From SFHK01 sp045538305 (GTDB taxonomy: Bacteria; Bacillota; Clostridia; Christensenellales; Aristaeellaceae): DNA of 13,370 nt. How positions within the stretch are numbered: the stretch's first letter is position 1; every line of letters starts with the position of its first letter. The notes beneath the pieces were generated by a model, which did not search any database, was not told the origin of the DNA, and was given only the letters and a program-made list of their open reading frames with translations. The stretch covers positions 1 through 13,370 of the forward strand of contig JAZSRC010000082.1 in assembly GCA_045538305.1 (NCBI GenBank), read 5' to 3'. The translations under genes were made by a program, and so were the position numbers. Below, piece after piece: positions 1 through 7,222 of this stretch.

Positions 1-6
1 ATTCTC

Positions 7-24
7 GCCCCCAGCTCCGGGGGC
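7..24 (-). terminator. Possible terminator hairpin after the TPR gene
   Basis: A 6-bp pure G/C stem (7-12 paired with 19-24) with a 6-base loop lies 10 bases beyond the TAA of the TPR gene. Only six more bases are visible beyond it, so a U-tract cannot be assessed and its role as a terminator is tentative. Confidence 0.35.
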
Positions 25-34
25 AGGGATTTAC

Positions 35-2266
35 TTATGCGGCCTCGTTATTTTCCGTAGGCTGCGTCTCTTCCTCAGCCGTTTCCTCTGTGGTTTCCTC
101 TTCTACTTCGTAGTCCTCATAGTAATAATCATCGTAATCGTAATAGTCATCGGCATAATCATCCCCATATATATAACCGTAATCACCGGAATCTGTGCCG
201 TACAGGTAACCATAAATGTTTGCGTATGCCATTGCATTATTGATGAGTTCATCTGTCAGCCAGCCTTCATCAAAGGATCCGACCATGAATTTCGACGTAT
301 TCCATGTGCCGGTATTGCTGCTGCTTGCCTTAAGCTCCTTGATATTCCCATTTTCATCGTAATAACGGAGAAGCAGATAGTTGCCCCATCCGGTCTTGCC
401 TACGAATTCTACGACCGACTCATCATATTTGGCTAGTATTGTCTTCGATTCAACGCTATCCTTATCCGCAAGTGCAAGCGTAATCTCCTGAATCTGTTCG
501 GGAGTCAGGTTAATATTTGCATCTGCGTAGCTGTCACCCGAAATGGCGTTGATCATCAGCGGATCGGTCTGGTATGCATCAAGGATATCGCAAATCATGG
601 GATCGGCCTTATCGTAGGCGCATATGGCTTCATATGCGGCATATTCTACAAACGTTTTATAAGTAGTGGACGGCAGGCTGGATATAAAACTGCTGGTAGT
701 GGTTTCACGCTCCGTAATATATCCGAACGGGAAATAACCCTTTTCAATAATGATTATCGTTGTTGCATCTGCAAGGGAAGAAGCAATCAACTCATTGTTC
801 AGCCCATTTATCATTATCGCGGGTTCAAGCTTTACGCTGTAGCCATATTCCGGCAGCTTTTTCGCATCAAGCAGCGTTTCAAGCAAGCCTTCCGCTGCGT
901 TCACATATGATACAGTACCCTTCAGGCTCGGTTCCGCCTCCGAACGGGAGAATACGAGTATGCTGCTGTAATTGGGGTAGTTTCCGCTCTGATTGTTCTG
1001 GGCGTCAAGAATCTGATACGGAGCAAGGTCCACGCTGACAGTTACACCATCCGGATACACCTGGCCAATATCCGTTCCGTCCGCAATGAGAAGGTTGCAG
1101 TAATACAGCTGCGTATCAACGTCCGTCATATAGCTGCCATATACAGAATAGGCTTTTACAGCTTCGTCAGTCGTCAGATTCTCTGCATCCGACTTGGCCA
1201 TTGCATAGAAATAATCAGCGATCTTATTTCCGGAAATTCCCATCAGCGCCACGGGCACTTCATCCCTGCGGCCCAGCGAAATAAGCAGATCGGCTTTTTC
1301 AATTGCGGTTTCGCAGGCTTTTTCGTTGTTGAGCGCCAGTTTATACGTTTCTATAATCTGATCCAGTGTGTTAAGCGCATCATCCCAGTACTCCGTCTCA
1401 ATCCTGAGTTCTGCCTTTTCCCTTAAAACTACAACGGCTTCGTCATACTTTTCGGCAAGGCGATACTGCTGTGCAGCGCCGTCATAATCAAACTTGGCAT
1501 GCAGACTTGCGGCATACTGCGCATGAGCGGCTAAAGTTGCTTCATTCAATTCGGCCATCTTTTCGTCGCTGAGCATCTCTGCGAAAGTTTCCTTCATCTG
1601 ATTCAGCACGTTGATAGCCTCGTCCCAGCTTTCCGCCTGCTTCGCAATCTCCGCCTTTTCCGTAAGAACTGCAATTGCGTCGTCGTGTTTTTCAGCCAGG
1701 CGATACTGCTCCGCAGCGCCGTCATAGTCCTTTCCGGCATAGAGGCTTTCAGCATACAGTATACGCGTTGAAATGATTTCCTCATTCATATTGTACTTAT
1801 CGTACACGGTAAGAGCATTGGCATAATCTTCGCGGGCTACATAGGCCTCGGCAAGCTTCAGGTTCGCCTGCTTTTCCTTTTCGGAATCGCTGCCCTTGTA
1901 GGCCTTCGCAGCGGCTTCATAATCGCCTTCCTCAAAGAGCTTATCGCCAAACCTGATGTAAGTCTTTTTTACAAGCTGACGTTCATCCAACATTTCGTAC
2001 TGCTCGATCGCCTTTTCAAAATCGCCGGCGTCAATCGCCTGCTGGGCGATTTCGTATCGGCATTGCTCCAGCGCAGCCTTTGCTTTTTTACCAAAAAACA
2101 TGTTGTCTTCTGCTTCCAGATATTTGGCTACCGCCGCTTCGTAGTCTCCGGCTGCTACAAGTTCATTTGCCTCATAAACCGGAATATACGAAATAACAAT
2201 CCATGCTGCAACCGCAAGAATTACCAGAATTACGAGAATACTCTTAATTCTCCTGGACTTTTCCAT
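35..2266 (-). CDS. Membrane-anchored TPR-like repeat protein with acidic Tyr-rich tail
   Basis: No specific function recognised. The 743-residue protein begins with a basic stretch and one hydrophobic segment (about residues 8-28), so it is probably a membrane anchor or uncleaved signal with the rest outside the cell. Residues 31-330 are helical TPR-like repeats with recurring patterns such as GDYEAA, GDFEKA and YDGAAEQYRLAEK. Residues 171-237 and 251-317 are near copies 80 residues apart. Residues about 400-680 form a mixed region I cannot assign. The last 57 residues (687-743) hold 13 Tyr and 22 Asp/Glu and no Lys or Arg. The ATG is preceded by an AGGGGA ribosome site 8 bases upstream (2275-2280). 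The gene has its own promoter and is separated from the upstream ligase gene by a strong hairpin, so it need not belong to that operon. A scaffolding or protein-binding role at the envelope is inference from the TPR fold. Confidence 0.85.
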   Translation of the reverse strand: MEKSRRIKSILVILVILAVAAWIVISYIPVYEANELVAAGDYEAAVAKYLEAEDNMFFGKKAKAALEQCRYEIAQQAIDAGDFEKAIEQYEMLDERQLVKKTYIRFGDKLFEEGDYEAAAKAYKGSDSEKEKQANLKLAEAYVAREDYANALTVYDKYNMNEEIISTRILYAESLYAGKDYDGAAEQYRLAEKHDDAIAVLTEKAEIAKQAESWDEAINVLNQMKETFAEMLSDEKMAELNEATLAAHAQYAASLHAKFDYDGAAQQYRLAEKYDEAVVVLREKAELRIETEYWDDALNTLDQIIETYKLALNNEKACETAIEKADLLISLGRRDEVPVALMGISGNKIADYFYAMAKSDAENLTTDEAVKAYSVYGSYMTDVDTQLYYCNLLIADGTDIGQVYPDGVTVSVDLAPYQILDAQNNQSGNYPNYSSILVFSRSEAEPSLKGTVSYVNAAEGLLETLLDAKKLPEYGYSVKLEPAIMINGLNNELIASSLADATTIIIIEKGYFPFGYITERETTTSSFISSLPSTTYKTFVEYAAYEAICAYDKADPMICDILDAYQTDPLMINAISGDSYADANINLTPEQIQEITLALADKDSVESKTILAKYDESVVEFVGKTGWGNYLLLRYYDENGNIKELKASSSNTGTWNTSKFMVGSFDEGWLTDELINNAMAYANIYGYLYGTDSGDYGYIYGDDYADDYYDYDDYYYEDYEVEEETTEETAEEETQPTENNEAA
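38..208 (-). other. Tyr/Asp/Glu-rich C-terminal tail of the TPR protein
   Basis: This stretch encodes residues 687-743. It changes from a Gly/Tyr/Asp section (YGDDYADDYYDYDDYYY) to a Glu/Thr section (EEETTEETAEEE). It carries no basic residue and is predicted disordered and strongly negative. It could bind divalent cations or cationic wall components, but the sequence does not decide this. Confidence 0.8.
1316..1756 (-). repeat. Internal 240-bp-period duplication in the TPR gene
   Basis: Codons 171-237 (1556-1756) and 251-317 (1316-1516) encode closely similar segments, both built around YDGAAxQYRLAEKxD and followed by WD(E/D)A and a conserved helix. The copies are exactly 80 codons apart. 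The DNA has diverged at many third positions but is still recognisable (gcgccgtcatagtc versus gcgccgtcataatc). This suggests an old intragenic duplication of a two-TPR unit. Confidence 0.8.
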
Positions 2267-2299
2267 GCTGCTTTTCCCCTTTCATTCGCCGCCTATCGT

Positions 2300-2329
2300 C
2301 AAAAAAACGTATGTTATGTTGTTTTTTTG
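2300..2329 (-). repeat. A/T stem-loop at the 5' end of the TPR mRNA
   Basis: CAAAAAAAC (2300-2308) and GTTTTTTTG (2321-2329) form a 9-bp inverted repeat with a 12-base spacer. With a predicted start near 2331, this would be the very first structure of the transcript. It may be a weak 5' stabilising stem or, as DNA, an A-tract element. No function is shown. Confidence 0.45.
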
Positions 2330-2337
2330 TTATCAGT

Positions 2338-2366
2338 ATTATACCCTCACCGTAACACAATGTCTA
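2338..2366 (-). promoter_or_regulatory. Sigma-A-type promoter for the TPR gene
   Basis: Read on the minus strand, a perfect TATAAT (-10, plus positions 2338-2343) lies 17 bases from TAGACA (-35, 2361-2366), a 5/6 match to TTGACA. Transcription should begin near 2331, giving a leader of about 65 bases before the ATG. The promoter lies between the hairpin at 2401-2429 and the gene, which supports independent transcription. Confidence 0.75.
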
Positions 2367-2400
2367 CCGCTCATTTGGGAATTATCGGAATATTTACAGG

Positions 2401-2429
2401 CGCCACGATGCGCAAACCGCATCGTGGCG
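2401..2429 (-). terminator. Strong hairpin ending the acylation operon
   Basis: A perfect 12-bp stem (CGCCACGATGCG at 2401-2412 with its complement at 2418-2429) and a 5-base loop lie 32 bases beyond the TGA-side end of the ligase gene. This is the right place to end the minus-strand five-gene operon. The bases after the stem on the minus strand (CCTGTAAATATTCC) lack a good U-run, so it may be a weak or factor-assisted terminator, or a 3' stabilising stem. Confidence 0.6.
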
Positions 2430-2461
2430 TCGATTGTGTAAAATATACTCCCGGAAAACAG

Positions 2462-3922
2462 CTACTTCAGTTCTTTTCTGAGTAGCTTCCCGTTATAGCT
2501 TCGCGGAATTTTTTCGATTTCCACGATAAATACCGGCACCTTATACGGCTCAAGACTGGCCGTCAAAAATCTCCGGATTTCAGCCGAATCAAACTGACAT
2601 CCCTTCCTTATCTCCACAAACAGCTTCGGTACAAAGCCCTTCATGGGATCAGGAACGGGGATAACGCCGCAATCCGCCACAACCGGCAGCTTTCGGGCTG
2701 CATTTTCAATCTCCTCCGGCGAAACCTTATTGCCGCCGACATTAATAACATCGTTTTTTCGACCCAGCAGAATAATTTCGCCATCTTCGTCAAAATAGGC
2801 GATATCATTGGAATATATCGCACCGTTAAACAGAACGCGGTCGGTTTCTTCCGAATCCTGCCAATATCCGAGCATGTTCATCGCGCCTCGGCTGGCAAGA
2901 AGTCCTGCATGATCCTTGTCCGACGCAATCTCGTTTCTGTCGTCGTCCACAATGAAAATATCCGCGTTATGCGTGGTTTTTCCTACACAGTTCTTCTTAT
3001 CGCCCGGAATATTAAAGTTATAAATGCTGATACAGCCGCTTTCCGTGCTGCCGTAAAAGTTATACAGCCGGGTATCGGGCAAAAGCGCGCAGATTTTTTC
3101 CTTATCGGCCTCCATCATCGGAGCGGCGCCGAACTGGATATATCGAATAACATTTCTGTAAGCGGCAAGCTTATCGCGTGAAAGCTTCAGAATAACAGAA
3201 AGAGCCGCAGGTACAAGATCGATGGAGTTCACACCATAAACATCCATCGCTTCAAAAAAGCGTTTCATATTCATGACGCTGCCAAGCAATATCACGCTCG
3301 CGCCCATATACATATTGGCGTAGTACCTTCTTAAGCCATGCGAATGGTTCATAGGCGAAGGAATCAGTTCCACATTATCCCTCTCCATCAAAACGCCGTG
3401 GATAACGTTTTCCGCAAGAGCAATATTATTTCCATTGGTAATCACAATGCCCTTTTCGCGCCCGGTGGTTCCGGTGCTGAACAGAATTTCGGAAACGGCA
3501 TCCGAAGCCGGAAGGACGTAAAACTGATACGTTTCGGCGGCGTCCAGAAGCGGAATCAGCGTTTGATAACTGTAAGCCCGGATCCCCTCGTGTTGAACAT
3601 CCTTTACCGTAATCACAGCCTTTGCCTGTGCCCGTTCGGCAAAGGAAAGGATTTTCTCCTGAGCACAGTTATGCTCAACCGGAACAAAGATCGCGCCCAA
3701 TAGCTGAAGCGCAAGACCAATGGCAAGGTAATCAATCGTCTGACAGGCTTCAACAACCACACGGTCGCCCGTAACGATTCCTTCCTTTGTGAATCCGCCG
3801 GCAAACCGCTTGATTTTATCGGCATAATCGGAATAGGTCACAAAACCGGAATCATCTGCAAGGCACAGCTTGTCCGGCATAATCTGTTGATAGCGGAGCA
3901 CTGCCTCCACAATGGATTTCAT
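2462..3922 (-). CDS. AMP-forming acid:thiol ligase (acyl-CoA synthetase/DltA-like class)
   Basis: This 486-residue member of the ANL adenylating family is expected to activate a carboxylic acid with ATP to acyl-AMP and pass it to a thiol, here probably the neighbouring carrier protein. The core motifs are present in order: the P-loop STGTTGREKG (149-158), NFYGSTESG (288-296), the ribose-binding Asp in YSND (373), the hinge LLGRKNDVINVGG (385-397), and the C-terminal catalytic Lys in NGKLLRKEL (K479). The substrate-pocket region reads PMNHSHGLRRYY (190-201), as in acyl-CoA ligases. DltA and NRPS adenylation domains have an F-D-x-S-V stretch there whose Asp holds the amino group, so D-alanine is an unlikely substrate. 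It is the last gene of the operon, 24 bases after the permease, with GGGAGA before its ATG. The exact acid is unknown. Confidence 0.9.
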   Translation of the reverse strand: MKSIVEAVLRYQQIMPDKLCLADDSGFVTYSDYADKIKRFAGGFTKEGIVTGDRVVVEACQTIDYLAIGLALQLLGAIFVPVEHNCAQEKILSFAERAQAKAVITVKDVQHEGIRAYSYQTLIPLLDAAETYQFYVLPASDAVSEILFSTGTTGREKGIVITNGNNIALAENVIHGVLMERDNVELIPSPMNHSHGLRRYYANMYMGASVILLGSVMNMKRFFEAMDVYGVNSIDLVPAALSVILKLSRDKLAAYRNVIRYIQFGAAPMMEADKEKICALLPDTRLYNFYGSTESGCISIYNFNIPGDKKNCVGKTTHNADIFIVDDDRNEIASDKDHAGLLASRGAMNMLGYWQDSEETDRVLFNGAIYSNDIAYFDEDGEIILLGRKNDVINVGGNKVSPEEIENAARKLPVVADCGVIPVPDPMKGFVPKLFVEIRKGCQFDSAEIRRFLTASLEPYKVPVFIVEIEKIPRSYNGKLLRKELK

Positions 3923-3946
3923 GGTGCTTTCTCCCTTCGAAGGTGA

Positions 3947-5368
3947 TCAGATTGTAGAAAACGCCGGCCAGAATTCCATAAGCAGCCAGCCTGCAACGCT
4001 CATCAGAATCATGACGACAATGGTAATCGGTACGCCCTTTCTGAGCATATATCTGGGTTCAAGGCCATAGCCAACGGGAATTGCACGTATGGACGTAGGC
4101 AGCATGTAGGAAAGATTCACGCCGATGGACGCAATATAAATATACGGAATGGGATTTTCGCCGATACCCTCCACGATACCTATAACAATCGGCATAGCGA
4201 CAGCAGCGGTTGCGGTGTTGCTGGTAACATCCGAAAGGAGCACCGTCAGAACGATAATGGCAAGCACGGTTACAAAACCGCCCGTAAGATTGGTGGCGGC
4301 AACCGCAGCTCCGATATCCTTGGCTGCGCCGCTTTCATTCACAAGCGTTCCCAGCGCAAGGCCGCCCGCAAACACGTACATCAGCTCCCAGCCGATTTTA
4401 CGCTGCGCTGATTTCCAGATCATGAGTCTCGTACCGTCCTCGCGATTGATCAGGAACGAAATGACGGCGCAGATGATAAACACATAGGCGGGCTTCAGGC
4501 CCGGAAGATACGCCTGATAGAACTGTCGGGTAAACGAAAGCACCGTAGCCACAAGGAAAAGCACCAAAGAGGCAATTTCCTTTTTCGTCATTTTGGGAAG
4601 GCTGCGGCTTTGCTGCTGGAAGTATTCCTTCGAACCGCCAAGCTCTTCATTCTTCTTGACGCCGATCATCAGCATGGCAACATTGCTGACGATCAGTATC
4701 ACAATGATCGGGAGGAATCGTACAACCCATGAGGTGTACATGTACTCCTGCCCAGTAACCTTCTGAAGATAATCCACCGTGACAAGGTTCATCGCTCCGC
4801 CAAGAGGAGACGCCAAACCGCCGACGCCGGTTGCATAGGCAATCGTCAGAAGGATCAGCGAACCGATACGGCTTTTGGAAATATCATTTTCTCCTACATA
4901 CTTCAGCATGGAAACCGCAATCGGCGTAATGGCTGCGCATACAACGGCGTTGGGAAGCACAGCGGAAAGGCCTGCGCAAAGCAGAAACCAGAAAACAATC
5001 TGGTGGCGAACCTTGCTTCCAACAAGCGACAAAAACATTGCTGCGATGCGCCTGTCAAGCCCCGTCTCTTCCCAAGAAACCGTAAGAATCGACGCACCCA
5101 AAAGAAGCAGTATCGTTTCGGATGCATAATTGGCGATAACTTTGGACATATCTGCCATGGAGAACACGGCGTTCAGCGCAATCGGCAAAAGCGCCGTTAC
5201 CGCAAAATCCACAGGCGCCGTAATCCACCAATAGGCCATCCAGGCTACGCTTCCAATTGCTGCGCGGGCGGAGGACGAAGTAAACAGACTTTCCGGCAGA
5301 CAGAATGCACAAAGCGCAAACAGCGCCGGACCAACCAGAAGATTTATGAGTCTTTTTCCGTTTTTCAT
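3947..5368 (-). CDS. DASS/SLC13-family anion (dicarboxylate-type) permease
   Basis: A 473-residue polytopic membrane protein with roughly a dozen hydrophobic segments, resembling the divalent anion:sodium symporter family (INDY/SLC13 type). The second half carries SDVTSNTATAAVAMP (379-393) with the family SNT motif. The matching first-half site reads LPNAVVCAAITP (138-149), so the first SNT is altered to PNA. Other family-like patches are GVGGLASPLGGAMNL (181-195) and NLSYMLPTSIRAIP (418-431). Known members move succinate, malate, citrate or related carboxylates, or sulfate. Its ATG overlaps the carrier-protein stop (ATGA, 5365-5368), with GAGGAG upstream. This coupling, and its place between carrier and ligase, suggests it supplies or removes the acid used by the ligase. 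Substrate, direction and coupling ion cannot be read from the sequence. Confidence 0.88.
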   Translation of the reverse strand: MKNGKRLINLLVGPALFALCAFCLPESLFTSSSARAAIGSVAWMAYWWITAPVDFAVTALLPIALNAVFSMADMSKVIANYASETILLLLGASILTVSWEETGLDRRIAAMFLSLVGSKVRHQIVFWFLLCAGLSAVLPNAVVCAAITPIAVSMLKYVGENDISKSRIGSLILLTIAYATGVGGLASPLGGAMNLVTVDYLQKVTGQEYMYTSWVVRFLPIIVILIVSNVAMLMIGVKKNEELGGSKEYFQQQSRSLPKMTKKEIASLVLFLVATVLSFTRQFYQAYLPGLKPAYVFIICAVISFLINREDGTRLMIWKSAQRKIGWELMYVFAGGLALGTLVNESGAAKDIGAAVAATNLTGGFVTVLAIIVLTVLLSDVTSNTATAAVAMPIVIGIVEGIGENPIPYIYIASIGVNLSYMLPTSIRAIPVGYGLEPRYMLRKGVPITIVVMILMSVAGWLLMEFWPAFSTI

Positions 5369-5586
5369 TTAAGCTCCTCGACCATTTCCCACATGGTCTC
5401 AATCGATTCAAAATAGGAGGGCTGAATGTATTCCATGGTTACGGAGATGTCAAATGCATCCTCCAGCGCCGCGATAATGGCGACAACCGCCATGGAATCA
5501 AGAATCCCGTCGGTCATAAGCTGCTTCTCTTTATCAAAATCGATGTCAGGGTAGTTTTCCATCAGTATCTTCTTCAGCTGGTCCAT
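5365..5586 (-). CDS. Acyl carrier protein, DltC-like
   Basis: A 73-residue acidic helical carrier protein. The phosphopantetheine attachment site is Ser31 in DGILDSMAVVAII (27-39), where D-S-M matches the usual D-S-L/D-S-x. The region QPSYFESIETMWEMVEEL (55-72) resembles the PxxFxT-helix of DltC. The length fits DltC and single-domain ACPs (about 75-80). A clear AAGGAG site precedes the ATG, and the stop overlaps the permease start. It lies between the MBOAT gene and the permease/ligase genes, so it probably takes the acyl group from the ligase and presents it at the membrane to the MBOAT protein, as DltC does for DltB. A housekeeping fatty-acid ACP is unlikely, because no fatty-acid genes are nearby. 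Confidence 0.92.
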   Translation of the reverse strand: MDQLKKILMENYPDIDFDKEKQLMTDGILDSMAVVAIIAALEDAFDISVTMEYIQPSYFESIETMWEMVEELK

Positions 5587-5606
5587 GTGTGTTCACTCCT
5601 TAATAA

Positions 5607-7190
5607 TCAGAATTGTTCATATATAAAGCTTCCAGCGCCAGCTCCTGGGCCGTACACGCCAAATATGATTACCGCAAATATGCCCGCAAAAAGAATCGCC
5701 CAGCGGACGGCAATGGGTCTTTCCGAAAGCCATTTCCGAACGTGCATTTTTTCTTCCATGATATCCGCCGTCAGGAGAACCAGTACAGAAACCACGCCAA
5801 CAATAACCTTTGCAATATCAACGCCGTAGCCGACGGGCGGATTCAAAAGCGCATTAACAGAAAACGCCGGCTTCAGCATCCGGGCAAAAACGCCGAACGA
5901 CTCCCCGATCGAATCGGCTCTGAAGAACACGCGGCCGACACAGCACAGGAAAAACGTACGCGCCATCTGCCAGAGCTTCCAAAACTTGGAATCCGTTTTG
6001 ATATGAAGCGCACGGTTTACGCGTTCAAATACCGGTTCAAACACCTGGCTTCCGATCAGAAGCGCTGCATGGAAAAGTCCCCATGCCACAAATTTCCAAG
6101 CTGCTCCGTGCCAGATTCCCGTAATCAGCCATACAACAAGCACCGGAAAGCAGGAAGCAAACAGGGAGGATGCGCGCTTCATGCCGCGCCCGGCAAAAAA
6201 GCTTTTTCCCTTTTTGGAAAGTCCGCCCAGCGACACCGGGTAATACACGTAATCTTTAAACCATTCCTGAAGCGAAATATGCCACCTGCGCCAGAATTCT
6301 GCCATGGTTTTTGAAAAATACGGATGGTTGAAATTCCTGCGCATGCGAATGCCCAGCATTTCGGAAACGCCGGAAACAATATCGATACAGCCGGAAAAAT
6401 CCGCATAGATCTGTATGGAATAGGCTACTATGGCAAAAATCATGACAAAGCCGGCAAACGTCTCGTAATTGGCAAACGCCTGATCCACAAACAAACCCAG
6501 GATATTGGCTACAACCAGCTTTTTGAAAAAGCCCCACAGCATCAGCTGCGCACCGAACGTCAGGTTTTGATAGCAGAAGGAAACCGGCTCCTTCAATTGG
6601 TCCCTGAACTCGCCAAAGCGGTCAATCGGCCCTTGAACGATATGCGGAAAATACGAAAGATACACCGCATATGTAAGAAAGCTTTTTTCCGCCTTATAAC
6701 GCTTCCAGTATACGTCCAGCACATAGCTGATCGCCATAAAGGTATAAAACGAAATTCCCACGGGCAATATCATCCGGAATAAAGGGATCTGACCGCTTCC
6801 AAACAGGGTAAGTACGCCGTTTACGTTTTCAACCAGAAACAGCGCATACTTACAAACGACCAAAAGACCCAGCGCAATTGCCATTCCCATAAGAAGCACG
6901 CGCTTGGCATGCTTTTTCGAAAGCTGTCGGATTTCCTTTTTTTCGGCTGAATCCGCAGCGGTTTTCAGCTTTTCATCCGCTTTTTGATAAATGCTTCCGA
7001 TTTTCTTGCCCGCCAAAAAGGTAGCGCCCATTGTTACCGCCAGAAACGGCAGATATTTTGCGCCGTTCAGCGCATAAAACACCAGGTTGGCAAGCGCCAG
7101 CACATACTTCTGATACCTGGGCTTTATAAGGTAATAGGCAAGAAGTACGATCCCTGTGAAAATCAGAAACGTAAACGATTGATAGCTCAT
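5607..7190 (-). CDS. MBOAT O-acyltransferase (AlgI/DltB family)
   Basis: A 527-residue polytopic membrane protein of the MBOAT family. The hallmark blocks are PVGISFYTFMAISYVLD (143-159), FPHIVQGPI (181-189), the core FWRRWHISLQEWFKDYVYYP (299-318) with His304, and GIWHGAAWKFVAWGLFH (358-374) with the second conserved His361. The C-terminus GVYGPGAGAGSFIYEQF is typical of bacterial members. A Lys/Glu-rich loop (62-97) is probably cytoplasmic. These proteins move an acyl group from a cytoplasmic donor across the membrane onto an outer polymer. AlgI-type enzymes acetylate polysaccharides, and DltB takes D-Ala from DltC. The core motifs look closer to AlgI, but the carrier protein 20 bases downstream and the ligase favour a carrier-bound donor. 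AAGGAT precedes the ATG. The acceptor polymer is unknown. Confidence 0.93.
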   Translation of the reverse strand: MSYQSFTFLIFTGIVLLAYYLIKPRYQKYVLALANLVFYALNGAKYLPFLAVTMGATFLAGKKIGSIYQKADEKLKTAADSAEKKEIRQLSKKHAKRVLLMGMAIALGLLVVCKYALFLVENVNGVLTLFGSGQIPLFRMILPVGISFYTFMAISYVLDVYWKRYKAEKSFLTYAVYLSYFPHIVQGPIDRFGEFRDQLKEPVSFCYQNLTFGAQLMLWGFFKKLVVANILGLFVDQAFANYETFAGFVMIFAIVAYSIQIYADFSGCIDIVSGVSEMLGIRMRRNFNHPYFSKTMAEFWRRWHISLQEWFKDYVYYPVSLGGLSKKGKSFFAGRGMKRASSLFASCFPVLVVWLITGIWHGAAWKFVAWGLFHAALLIGSQVFEPVFERVNRALHIKTDSKFWKLWQMARTFFLCCVGRVFFRADSIGESFGVFARMLKPAFSVNALLNPPVGYGVDIAKVIVGVVSVLVLLTADIMEEKMHVRKWLSERPIAVRWAILFAGIFAVIIFGVYGPGAGAGSFIYEQF

Positions 7191-7222
7191 AAGAACATCC
7201 TTCTATTCAGAAATACTGCCGT

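Noticed and set aside
2063..2485. 140-codon plus-strand open frame across the TPR gene start and its promoter
   Set aside because: It lies opposite a well-supported gene, its promoter and the 2401-2429 hairpin, and the translation has no recognisable features.
5613..6314. Long plus-strand open frame opposite the MBOAT gene (233 codons)
   Set aside because: It is basic and His-rich as expected of an antisense shadow; the minus-strand frame has all MBOAT motifs.
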